Source: Psychrobacillus sp048572895 (lineage in GTDB: Bacteria; Bacillota; Bacilli; Bacillales_A; Planococcaceae). Taken from it: a DNA stretch of 64,000 bases. Shown here in pieces: positions 36,604 through 44,362 of this stretch. The stretch lies in contig NZ_CP183878.1 in NCBI RefSeq assembly GCF_048572895.1, forward strand, positions 3,720,001 through 3,784,000, given 5' to 3'. The stretch's first letter is position 1, and every line of letters begins with the position of its first letter. A program made the position numbers and the translations under genes. The notes beneath the pieces were generated by a model. The model was not told where the DNA came from. It saw only the letters and a program-made list of their open reading frames with translations, and did not search any database.

Positions 36604-36662
36604 AAGATGCATATCAAATTAAACTAAACATCTCGCAACTAAAAAGCAAACTAAATGATGCA

Positions 36663-36698
36663 AAAAACTAGACCCACTAAGATTGTCTAGTTTTTTTG
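36663..36698. terminator. Bidirectional terminator
   Basis: AAAAACTAGAC and GTCTAGTTTTT form an 11-bp stem with flanking A and T runs between convergent genes. Confidence 0.8.
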
Positions 36699-37589
36699 CA
36701 TTTTACTTTTCGGATAACGATTCATCTGCTGCACGATAAATAAAAACACACCAACGAGCACTAAAACACCACCAACAATTTGCCAGCCTACTAGTCGCTC
36801 ACCTAGGAAAATAGCAGCAAGGATAGTTGCCCCTACTGGCTCTCCTAAAATACTCATAGATATTGTTGTAGCAGTTACATAATTCATTAGCCAGTTGTTT
36901 ATCAAGTGAGAAATTGTCGGTACAACTGCCAACAATACGAAAATTCCCCATTCTTTTAAATCATAGCCTCCCATTACAACGCCTGTCAGTAAGTTATAGA
37001 CAACGAGTGCAATGGCGGCAAATCCAAAAACAGTGAAACTATAAATCCAATGAGAAACTTTTTTCACCGCTTTTTGGCCAATCAATAAATATCCTACAAC
37101 AGCAATAACGCTTAGAAAAGAAAGAATATCTCCAAGAATGGCATTCCTACTTAGGCCAAAATCTCCCCACCCAACCATAACTGCGCCTATTACTGCAACA
37201 CCCATAGTCATAAGTGCCGATTTCGTCGTTCTCTCTTTAAAGATAATGGCACCACCAATTAAGGCGATAATAGGTTGCAATGCCAGAATAATAGTGGAAC
37301 TTGCTACTGTTGTCAGTTTTAAAGAACCGAACCATAAAGCAAAATGTAAAGCTAAAAACATACCCGCAAAAAACAGCAGTAGCCATTCTTTATTTGTTAG
37401 TTTTTTAAACTCCGCCCTTTTAAACCAAACGACTGGCAGTAGCAAAAGAGCCGCTAAAATCATTCGATACATGCTTAATATTGTAGCCGGTGCATGAGAC
37501 CACTTCACAAAAATTGCTGCAAATGATATCGCTATAATGGAAATGATTAATGGTAACACAATTGATTTAGATGTATTTTCTTGATTCAC
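36687..37589 (-). CDS. EamA/DMT family transporter
   Basis: A 300-residue, ten-helix protein of two EamA repeats (WSHAPATILSMYRMILAAL in the first; NNWLMNYVTATTISMSILGEP in the second), ending in a basic tail. GTG start 7 nt after GGAG. Exported substrate unknown. It is less similar to the window's other EamA protein than a recent duplicate would be. Confidence 0.82.
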   Translation of the reverse strand: MNQENTSKSIVLPLIISIIAISFAAIFVKWSHAPATILSMYRMILAALLLLPVVWFKRAEFKKLTNKEWLLLFFAGMFLALHFALWFGSLKLTTVASSTIILALQPIIALIGGAIIFKERTTKSALMTMGVAVIGAVMVGWGDFGLSRNAILGDILSFLSVIAVVGYLLIGQKAVKKVSHWIYSFTVFGFAAIALVVYNLLTGVVMGGYDLKEWGIFVLLAVVPTISHLINNWLMNYVTATTISMSILGEPVGATILAAIFLGERLVGWQIVGGVLVLVGVFLFIVQQMNRYPKSKMQKN

Positions 37590-37690
37590 TTCTTTGCTCC
37601 GTTCTTTTACTTTTCTATGTCATATAATAATATACTGGATATAGCTTAAAATAGTAAATACAAAAAACTTCTCATCCATTGATAAGAAGT

Positions 37691-39136
37691 TTAAAATCGA
37701 TCTCTCTTCCAGTTTCTAAATCCATCATAAATTCTTTTACCGCCCGTGTAAACAATTAAGGCGATAGATAGACCAATTCCCGTTAACGATGTAATCAGTG
37801 CTATCCATTCAAAAAAAGAATAACCAGGCACCTTCGCCCAATCTGTTTTCCCTTTCCAATCCTCAATAACTAAATTCATCCCATAAATACCGGAAACTAC
37901 TGTAAAAATAGTTAACATAAATAACATTGAATTCTGCCGTTTGTCTGATAGATTGTCTTGAGCACGGTATAAATCATCTACAGTTTTCTTCACTTCCTCG
38001 AAAAGATTCTGCAAACGGAATACTTCCCGTAACTTCTGTGTTAGCTCTTTTCCTTCCGTTCTAGTAGAAACCTCTTCAAAATAATAATGTGAATCGAATT
38101 TTGATATGAGTTCGATTAATTCCTCCACATATTTTTTATCCTTTGACCAACTAACTTCACTATGCTCAAAAGAAACTTTCAACAGCATAATTTTATAGTA
38201 GTAATGAAGCATTAAATTATAATAATTCACACTCATAAATTGAGAAATTCTTTGCTCTAATTGCTCTTTTTTCTTAATAGAAAGAGTAGCTTGAGTATGT
38301 TCGGAAGTAATTGTATATGTATGCGGTGCCCATCGGTCATAAATACGATTATCCACATATCGCTTCACGTAATCAGGATTGGAGCTTGAAATAAATTCAT
38401 TTCCATTTATATCCTTTCCATCTAAATGAGCCAAACGAAACAACTGATCCTCTGTAATTTCAGATTTATCGTTCGCGATTAAAAATATTGAACTATGCAT
38501 TCTTTCATCTTCAAAGTATGGGAGACTACCATAATAACCAGCTATCTTTTCATTATGGATGATAAACGCTTTTAAAGGCTGACATATATAATCAAAAACG
38601 AGCTCATTTGTAGTTTGGAACAGTTTGTTTTTTTGGTGAATTTGAGTACCTTTATCGGAAGCAAGCTTAGGCTCTAACACTCGAAAATGAGCGATATGAT
38701 CTAATATATTCGAGAAGGTCTCCTGATCTTCAGCCATAGAAGCACGTAGAGTAACTATACCAATACCAAAAGGACATAAAATAATATCCACACTGTTAAT
38801 GATAAAATTGATTTTATTGCCATTCACTTCATATATAAATGGTTCTTCTATTACTTTTGAGTAACGCAAAAAGCCTCTATTATCAGTCTTAACAGGAAAT
38901 AATTTATCTTCAATGAATGGTAAAAAGAATTGGTCCAATTCCTCATTTACGATTTTTATACTATCTCCATAATATTTTCCTTGTAGTTCTTCTTTATCTA
39001 AAGTGAAGAAGGTGAAATGATGCTTTTCAAGCTGCTCCATTAACTTTTGCCGATCTTTCTCTCGAAAAGAGAACGGAAATAGATAAGTCATATATGCATT
39101 AGTAATATCCAAAGGAAGAATCTCTAACCCATCCAT
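37691..39136 (-). CDS. CorA-like membrane protein with GMN motif and long unique N-terminal domain
   Basis: The last ~100 residues have the CorA topology: a long helix, TM1 ending SGIYGMN, an acidic extracellular loop (EDWKGKTDW), TM2, and a short basic tail. GMN is the diagnostic selectivity motif of CorA Mg2+/Co2+ channels. The ~380-residue cytosolic domain is larger than in CorA and I see no match to the usual CorA N-terminal motifs. Cation transport or a regulated sensor are both possible. ATG at 39136 with AGGTGA upstream. Confidence 0.6.
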   Translation of the reverse strand: MDGLEILPLDITNAYMTYLFPFSFREKDRQKLMEQLEKHHFTFFTLDKEELQGKYYGDSIKIVNEELDQFFLPFIEDKLFPVKTDNRGFLRYSKVIEEPFIYEVNGNKINFIINSVDIILCPFGIGIVTLRASMAEDQETFSNILDHIAHFRVLEPKLASDKGTQIHQKNKLFQTTNELVFDYICQPLKAFIIHNEKIAGYYGSLPYFEDERMHSSIFLIANDKSEITEDQLFRLAHLDGKDINGNEFISSSNPDYVKRYVDNRIYDRWAPHTYTITSEHTQATLSIKKKEQLEQRISQFMSVNYYNLMLHYYYKIMLLKVSFEHSEVSWSKDKKYVEELIELISKFDSHYYFEEVSTRTEGKELTQKLREVFRLQNLFEEVKKTVDDLYRAQDNLSDKRQNSMLFMLTIFTVVSGIYGMNLVIEDWKGKTDWAKVPGYSFFEWIALITSLTGIGLSIALIVYTGGKRIYDGFRNWKRDRF

Positions 39137-39194
39137 TTCATTCACCTACTTTTTGTTGTTATTCTTCTTTACCTTACTTATTCTGTTCATAAAC

Positions 39195-39238
39195 CAAAAA
39201 TACAGTCATTCCTAAAGGTTCCTTTAGGAATGACTGTA
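39195..39238 (-). terminator. Terminator of the Asn-rich gene
   Basis: A perfect 18-bp stem (TACAGTCATTCCTAAAGG and complement) with a 2-nt centre and a TTTTT tail on the minus strand. Confidence 0.8.
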
Positions 39239-39252
39239 TTAGAAGCAAGTTA

Positions 39253-39447
39253 TTACTTAAAGTTATTGTTATTATTGTTGTTGCGGTTATTATTACGTTC
39301 ATTTTGGTTGTTATTTTTATTTTGTTCGTTTTGGTTTTGCTCGTTTAAATTGTCAAAGTTGAAATCCTCACCGAACTCAGCTGGATTATTTTGGTTGTTG
39401 TTGTTGCGATTATTGTTGTTATTATTGCGGTTATTATTATTTCCCAT
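39253..39447 (-). CDS. Asn-rich 64-residue protein
   Basis: About half of the residues are Asn, in runs of up to seven broken by Arg, Gln or Glu, around a small acidic non-repetitive core (PAEFGEDFNFDNL). A perfect GGAGGTGA site 6 nt before the ATG and a strong terminator support a real gene. No family recognised. Small Asn/Gln-rich proteins occur among spore coat and small acid-soluble spore proteins, so a sporulation role is a guess. The opposite-strand Leu-rich frame has no ribosome site. Confidence 0.65.
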   Translation of the reverse strand: MGNNNNRNNNNNNRNNNNQNNPAEFGEDFNFDNLNEQNQNEQNKNNNQNERNNNRNNNNNNNFK

Positions 39448-39500
39448 GGCTGCTCACCTCCCTGACCATATTAGAATGGTCCAAAAGGTGAATTATATAC

Positions 39501-39980
39501 TCAACCTTTAAATTTTTTGTTAGTGTTATTTTCTTGTCTTTGATTAGAAATAGAATCAGTATCCACTTCTTCCGCAAATTCTGTTTGTAAGTTCGTCCGG
39601 TTGTAATACCCTGCTTTTTCATCGGGGTTAGATTTCCTCGGTTCGAAGATATTTGTGTCCATATACCGGTGTAACAGGAGTTCCCCTACCATTAATAACA
39701 GTGCAGAAACAAAAGAAGCTGTCCCCAAAGCTATTGGTTGCTCATATATATAAGATCCCAGAAGGTAAATAGCTGCATAAGCAATAACAAAGTCGCCTAT
39801 TGCCACCCACACATTTCCTATTATAGGTAACAAAAAGACATCTCCTACATATCCTACTATCGAAAGAACCACACTAGTAATGAGGACGTCTGTAAAAGAT
39901 ACATTATAAAAGATACCTAAAATAATCCATAACACTACCGTGATCATTACAAACTTCATCAAAAAAGATCTCGTATACAT
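39501..39980 (-). CDS. DUF2512 (YndM-like) membrane protein
   Basis: A 159-residue protein with four helices in the first ~110 residues (LMKFVMITVVLWIILG; then around FLLPIIGNVWVAIGDF) and a polar, charged tail, the layout of DUF2512/YndM. Function unknown. Its ATG overlaps the stop of an upstream small ORF (TGATG), suggesting coupling. AAGGTGGT lies 8 nt before the start. Confidence 0.75.
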   Translation of the reverse strand: MYTRSFLMKFVMITVVLWIILGIFYNVSFTDVLITSVVLSIVGYVGDVFLLPIIGNVWVAIGDFVIAYAAIYLLGSYIYEQPIALGTASFVSALLLMVGELLLHRYMDTNIFEPRKSNPDEKAGYYNRTNLQTEFAEEVDTDSISNQRQENNTNKKFKG

Positions 39981-40168
39981 CAGTGTTTACCACCTTCATT
40001 AAATGATTCTCCGTTTTTGGTCTGCTGTATATCACCTTGTTTGAAGGCCTGTTGTATGGCAAACCACTCATTTAATTGTTTATAACTCATACCTGAGTTT
40101 TCATTTAATCTCTTGACTTCCTCAATATCCGTTCCGACAACGGTGAATTTTTTATAATCACTTATAAT
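39980..40168 (-). CDS. Probable small coupled gene with a non-standard start or A-tract frameshift
   Basis: A 62-residue soluble frame reads KFTVVGTDIEEVKRLNENSG and onwards to GGKH, and its TGA overlaps the ATG of the DUF2512 gene. No ATG, GTG or TTG starts the frame; an ATT sits 4 nt after GGGAAGGATC. A GTG at 40161 directly after the ctaG stop is out of frame by one base, and one more A in the following A6 run would put it in frame. Composition and coupling argue it is translated. The T-D-(I/V)-EEVKR-N pattern resembles small Bacillus spore proteins; not assigned. Confidence 0.5.
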   Translation of the reverse strand: MISDYKKFTVVGTDIEEVKRLNENSGMSYKQLNEWFAIQQAFKQGDIQQTKNGESFNEGGKH

Positions 40169-40950
40169 AGATCCTTCCCTTCGATTTTGAATGTAGGACG
40201 AGTTTTTTTAAACCATTGATAAAACAATATAAGAATTATCCCTACCTCCACAGTATCTCCACCGTAGTACATAATCATGCTACCTAATTCTGCTTGAGCT
40301 TTTAACACACCACTTGGCGGATTCGCATAAATATATTTCGATAAAATCGCATGACTCGCTAGAGCAAAAAGAAAGACGACTGTACGATATAAATAACTTT
40401 TTCTTAAAGGTGTTGATTCAATGGAAATAATAGAAACCGTAAACACATACCCAGCCAGAAAAATATGTACATGAATAATTACATACAGGAACATATTTTG
40501 GTGCATCATATCAAACAAATCAGTTGTGTAAAGAACCCACAAACCACCAATGTTTAATAAAGAAGTGGTAATAGGATGTTGAACAAAATGAAGAAGGCGT
40601 AGGCGTAGAACTGCCGTGAGTTTTCTTGCAATATGTACATTAATTGTTCGCAACAGAAGTGTTATCGGGGCACCTAAAGCCATCAAAAGTGGCGCTACCA
40701 TACCAAGTAATACATGGCTAATCATATGGGCAGAAAAATCCTTGTGTGCCATATCTGCAATGGGACCAATTACTGCGAGCATTGCAAAGAATATGCCAAA
40801 GTTCCAGGCTACCACTCGGTAAGCAGGCCATGGTTTTTTCTTTTTCCTGGATAGACCTAGCGCCACAATGTAATAAACGAATAACAATATAAAAGGAACT
40901 GATAAAAAAACTTGGAGACTAGCCACAGAATACTGTTCGTGAGTGTGCAC
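40162..40950 (-). CDS. ctaG: Cytochrome c oxidase assembly factor CtaG (caa3 type)
   Basis: A 262-residue polytopic protein with about seven helices and the CtaG_Cox11/caa3_CtaG histidine-bearing motifs: DMAHKDFSAHMISHVLLGMVAPLLMALG, YTTDLFDMMHQN, and VIIHVHIFLAGY. It helps assemble the copper centre of cytochrome caa3 oxidase in Bacillus. GTG start. It lies 6 nt downstream of a DUF2243 gene, a pair often found together. The oxidase genes themselves are not in the window. Confidence 0.88.
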   Translation of the reverse strand: MHTHEQYSVASLQVFLSVPFILLFVYYIVALGLSRKKKKPWPAYRVVAWNFGIFFAMLAVIGPIADMAHKDFSAHMISHVLLGMVAPLLMALGAPITLLLRTINVHIARKLTAVLRLRLLHFVQHPITTSLLNIGGLWVLYTTDLFDMMHQNMFLYVIIHVHIFLAGYVFTVSIISIESTPLRKSYLYRTVVFLFALASHAILSKYIYANPPSGVLKAQAELGSMIMYYGGDTVEVGIILILFYQWFKKTRPTFKIEGKDLL

Positions 40951-40956
40951 CTAAAG

Positions 40957-41448
40957 TCAGTCCTTCCTTTCATGATTTGTGCGATAAATAAAAATAACCC
41001 CGATAATAATCATTAAAGCAGCTAAAATATTCCACACCAAATCATAAGGAAGTATATCCACTTCATAACGAATTTGGTGTAAACCCATCATTTTATGTTG
41101 GATAATTCCGTCATACAGTTGAAAAACACCTGCACCTAGAAGGATTCCCCCTACCCATCTCTTCACCCAAAAGGCATGTCGACGATGAAGATCTGCGAGT
41201 AAAAATGATGCTCCTATCGTAGCTATAAAGCTAAATGCATGAAAAAGCCCATCCGATACTAGTCCAATATCGGTTGTAGATTTATCATAAAAATGATGCC
41301 AATGAAGAAGTTGATGAAATACTACTTCATCTATAAATGCTACAATCCCTAGTCCAAACAAAATGCCAGTCCACATATTCTGTTTGGCATATACTTTTTG
41401 GTGTGGGTTTTGTTTATGATTAGAAGAGTTATTTATAAAAACTGTCAT
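40957..41448 (-). CDS. DUF2243 membrane protein
   Basis: A 163-residue protein with four helices and the DUF2243 signatures FGLGIVAFIDEVVFHQLLHWHHFYD, GLFHAF, and FQLYDGIIQHKMMGLHQIRY. The many conserved histidines suggest metal or haem contact. Frequently next to ctaG-like genes, as here. ATG at 41448 follows AAAGGGTG by 6 nt. Function not established. Confidence 0.82.
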   Translation of the reverse strand: MTVFINNSSNHKQNPHQKVYAKQNMWTGILFGLGIVAFIDEVVFHQLLHWHHFYDKSTTDIGLVSDGLFHAFSFIATIGASFLLADLHRRHAFWVKRWVGGILLGAGVFQLYDGIIQHKMMGLHQIRYEVDILPYDLVWNILAALMIIIGVIFIYRTNHERKD

Positions 41449-41630
41449 CTTTAACACCCTTTTTAACCAAGCTTCGCCTTACTGATAAGGATTTAAACTA
41501 TCTGTCACCATCCTACAACTCTTAGAAACAGGTTAGTGCATTTTTGGATAACTAAAGATAAGGTACATTCCTATCTTTAAAACCACGAACCCAGTGTTCA
41601 TGCTACATTTTTATGCTTTCTTATTAAACT

Positions 41631-41667
41631 AAAAAAGCAACTGAAACTATTTCAGCTACTTTTTTAA
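41631..41667 (-). terminator. Terminator of the HTH/F1-beta-like gene
   Basis: A 16-bp stem (AAAAAAGCAACTGAAA with TTTCAGCTACTTTTTT, one mismatch) gives a T run on the minus strand. Confidence 0.75.
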
Positions 41668-41673
41668 GTAAAT

Positions 41674-42717
41674 TTATAGGCTACCTACATACTTCAAATT
41701 TTCTACCGACCGTTCATCAGCCTTGCCATCTAAAATATATTCGACATCTTTCAGTGTTTGGGACAGTGAAACCTCTTGTCCGGCTTGGCCCGTGAAGGTC
41801 TCTGCAACATAAAAAGGTTGCGTAAAGTAAGCTTCTAATCGTTCTCCACGTTCGTAGGTCTCCAATTCATTACTTCGAATTTTATCTAATCCATGGACAA
41901 CAACTAACGATCGAAGCTCTTTATAACGTCTAAGTAATTTCTGCGCTCGCTGCCTTAAGTTAAAGTGACGTTGATCCACGTCCACTCCTTCCACGAGTGA
42001 CGAAGTGGAAGTAATAGGTTGAATAGCGGGATAGAGATGACGTGCTGCAAGGTCAGCATCCAATTGCCATACTGTTTCTAGTGGTCCAAAAGGAATATCC
42101 TCATCGACTACTTCTCCAGAAAGGTCTAATAATATTGTGGTGACTTTTTTAATTCCCTCTTTAATCATTTTTTCCTGCAGATCAAATAACTGACCAGAAA
42201 CCACATAACTATTATCTGTTATCAACAGGATATCCCCAGAAATTTCGGATAACTTCGAAAATGTCTCTTCAGTTGATTTAGTTAAATAATTCGCTAGCCC
42301 AGTAATACCCTCTGTCTCAAGCTCATCACGATGTTTTTGGGGCAATAAAAATACTGTAGTATAATCGCTATCCTTAAATCTGTGCATAACTTCTGCAAGA
42401 ATAACAAGCTGCCCCATTCCAGGTCGTGCAACTAAACCCGTGGTCCCTTCTTTCACTAATGGTGCAAAAAAGTCTAATGCTTTAATTTTTGTTTCAATCA
42501 TATTCAGCTTCTCTCCCCGTATGATTAATTCATCTACCGTACAATTCGCTAAAGAAGCTAGACCTACAAGGGTCCTAACCTCCGCTTTTCCCAAATCAAT
42601 CTTCCCAGTACATAAATTCGAAACAGTCGCAGCTCTAATTCCTATAGATTTCGCCGCTGTCGTCAAATTGGGTACCTTTCTTCTTAATAATGCAACGTTC
42701 AGTCGTATATCTTCCAC
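41674..42717 (-). CDS. HTH DNA-binding domain fused to a degenerate F1-ATPase beta-like domain
   Basis: Residues 1-72 look like an XRE-type helix-turn-helix (TAAKSIGIRAATVSNLCTG). From residue 75 the chain follows AtpD: ETKIKALDFFAP, the P-loop position 97-105 reads ARPGMGQLV instead of GGAGVGKTV, a Walker B-like LLITDN at 164-169, YPAIQP at 229-234 (YPAVDP in AtpD), RRYKELRSLVVVHGLD, and FTQPFYVAETFTGQAG ending LKYVGSL. The P-loop Lys/Thr are Gln103/Leu104 and the catalytic Glu is Lys128, so ATP hydrolysis is unlikely; nucleotide sensing is possible. The N-terminal beta-barrel of AtpD is replaced by the HTH. GTG start after AAGGAGGGG. Confidence 0.8.
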   Translation of the reverse strand: MEDIRLNVALLRRKVPNLTTAAKSIGIRAATVSNLCTGKIDLGKAEVRTLVGLASLANCTVDELIIRGEKLNMIETKIKALDFFAPLVKEGTTGLVARPGMGQLVILAEVMHRFKDSDYTTVFLLPQKHRDELETEGITGLANYLTKSTEETFSKLSEISGDILLITDNSYVVSGQLFDLQEKMIKEGIKKVTTILLDLSGEVVDEDIPFGPLETVWQLDADLAARHLYPAIQPITSTSSLVEGVDVDQRHFNLRQRAQKLLRRYKELRSLVVVHGLDKIRSNELETYERGERLEAYFTQPFYVAETFTGQAGQEVSLSQTLKDVEYILDGKADERSVENLKYVGSL

Positions 42718-42732
42718 ATTACCCCTCCTTCG

Positions 42733-42803
42733 TTACTTTTAATAGTAAAATAAATTACTCTAAAATGCAACTATATTTTCTTTTCAAAGTAATTATTTTT
42801 ACT
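42733..42803. promoter_or_regulatory. Cluster of TTACT/AGTAA half-sites upstream of the HTH/F1-beta-like gene
   Basis: Five TTACT or AGTAA half-sites lie at 42733, 42744, 42755, 42788 and 42799. The first three are spaced exactly 11 bp apart, about one helical turn; the last two are also 11 bp apart. They cover the promoter region and could be autoregulatory binding sites. AT-richness makes chance occurrence possible. Confidence 0.4.
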
Positions 42804-42824
42804 CCATAATAATGATGTCCGATA

Positions 42825-42858
42825 CAAAAAACTCCTCACCAATTAGGAGAGGAGTTCT
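42825..42858 (-). terminator. Terminator of the sigma/clpP transcript
   Basis: AACTCCTC and GAGGAGTT form an 8-bp stem followed by TTTTT on the minus strand, 6 nt after the clpP-like stop. Confidence 0.75.
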
Positions 42859-42864
42859 AAATCG

Positions 42865-43440
42865 TTATACAATTTGGTCGATAATGCCGTAGCTCATTGC
42901 CTCTTCAGCTGTCATAAAATAATCACGGTCGGAGTCTTTGGCTATTTTTTCAATGGTCTGACCTGTTCGTTCTGAAAAAATGCGATTAATTCTTTCTTTC
43001 ATAAGAAGAATACGTCTAGCACTGATTTCAATATCACTCGCCTGGCCTTGTGCTCCTCCGAGTGGTTGGTGAATCATAATTTCACTGTTCGGTAAGGCAA
43101 AACGTTTTCCTTTTGCACCTGCAACTAATATGGTTGCACCAAACGAGGCAGCCATTCCTGTACAAATGGTACGGACATCTGGTTTAATGATTTGCATCGT
43201 ATCATAAATCGCAAATCCGGAACTTACCGAGCCTCCCGGACTGTTGATATATAAAGAAATATCTTTTTCGGGATCATCTGCTTCTAAAAACAACAGCTGC
43301 GCCACGATATTATTAGCAACGACGTCATTGATTTCGGATCCTAGGAAAATAATACGATCCTTCAACAATCTCGAATAAATATCATATGAACGCTCGCCAT
43401 GTCCTGTTTGCTCTACAACATATGGAATAAGGTTTGACAT
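42865..43440 (-). CDS. ClpP protease subunit, paralogue
   Basis: A 191-residue ClpP with catalytic Ser99 (GMAASFGAT), His124 (MIHQPLGGAQGQ) and Asp169 (KDSDRDYF) in place. The main ClpP of Bacillus reads GMAASMGAFLLAAG around the serine; here it is GMAASFGATILVAG, pointing to a second, divergent copy. ATG at 43440 has GAAAGGGGAAAG upstream and lies 14 nt after the stop of an ECF sigma gene, so the two are cotranscribed. Proteolysis in response to the sigma factor's signal is an inference. Confidence 0.88.
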   Translation of the reverse strand: MSNLIPYVVEQTGHGERSYDIYSRLLKDRIIFLGSEINDVVANNIVAQLLFLEADDPEKDISLYINSPGGSVSSGFAIYDTMQIIKPDVRTICTGMAASFGATILVAGAKGKRFALPNSEIMIHQPLGGAQGQASDIEISARRILLMKERINRIFSERTGQTIEKIAKDSDRDYFMTAEEAMSYGIIDQIV

Positions 43441-43454
43441 TTTCTTTCCCCTTT

Positions 43455-44270
43455 CTATGCTATAGCTAAAAGCTCCTCTTCTTTCCAAAAAGTAAACTGA
43501 GATAATAACCTAGCTACTTCTGGTTGATAGAACGGAACAATTAGCACTTCGCCATTTTTCTGGAGGAATGAGATTAGCACATAAGAAGAATTGCCCTGTA
43601 CGTAAGACTGAACGATAGAGTGACTTTGGGAAACAGGACCTCTATTTCCGCTCCGCATATACGGTTGCTGCTGATCATTCTGGTAAACACGAATAACAGC
43701 ATTCGGATCGCCACTGCTCCATGCCTGTAAATAAGACATAGTTGTTTCGTCTTCAACAACATCTTGAAAGGATTCATTGTATCTTTGTCTAGCATTTTTC
43801 CTTGCCCTATTTAGTGCAGCTTTAATAGAACCTTCACTAACCGAAAGTAAGCTCGCGGTCTCTTTCGTTGAGTAGCCAAAACCCATGACAAGTAATACCA
43901 CTATCCTTTGCTTTGCAGACAGTTCATGTAGTAATGCATAGATTTGTGGAAATAGCTCTACTGAATGCCCCTCTTGATAGTTATAATTGGACATGTCTTG
44001 ATGCAGATTTTCATCTATTTTTCGTTTACGATGTTTGTCGATCCAAGCATTGGAGGCTATTCGAAACAAATAGGACTTTGTCATTTGCTTAGGCATTTTC
44101 ATCCAGCTAATATATGCTTTTTCTATCGTCTCCTGCATTAAGTCTTCTCCATCCCATTTAGTACGCGTTAGGGATAAACAATACTTCCTTAAACTGTGCA
44201 TAAAAGGCTTAATAGCCAGCTCAAATTCCTCATTCGATTCATTCGGAGTTTTTTCAACAAGCGGCCGCAT
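43455..44270 (-). CDS. ECF-type sigma-70 factor with C-terminal extension
   Basis: A 271-residue factor: sigma2 at about 17-85 (CLSLTRTKWDGEDLMQETIEKAY, then RIASNAWIDKHR) and sigma4 at about 105-160 (LSAKQRIVVLLVMGFGYSTKETASLLSVSEGSIKAALNRARK). Some 100 further residues (HSIVQSYVQGNSSYVLISF, VPFYQPEVARLL) follow, longer than a plain ECF and with no anti-sigma gene next door, so the extension may regulate activity in cis. ATG at 44270 after AAAGGAGGGGTAAAC. A clpP-like gene follows in the same transcript. Confidence 0.82.
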   Translation of the reverse strand: MRPLVEKTPNESNEEFELAIKPFMHSLRKYCLSLTRTKWDGEDLMQETIEKAYISWMKMPKQMTKSYLFRIASNAWIDKHRKRKIDENLHQDMSNYNYQEGHSVELFPQIYALLHELSAKQRIVVLLVMGFGYSTKETASLLSVSEGSIKAALNRARKNARQRYNESFQDVVEDETTMSYLQAWSSGDPNAVIRVYQNDQQQPYMRSGNRGPVSQSHSIVQSYVQGNSSYVLISFLQKNGEVLIVPFYQPEVARLLSQFTFWKEEELLAIA

Positions 44271-44362
44271 GTTTACCCCTCCTTTAAATTTGTCTTTCAC
44301 TTATATAAACGGAAAAATAGACTGAAAAGGTACGCTCACCAAAAGTATTTTTAAGTTAACAC

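Noticed and set aside
39230..39511. Leu-rich plus-strand ORF opposite the Asn-rich gene
   Set aside because: It is the complement of Asn codon runs, lacks a ribosome site and crosses a terminator.
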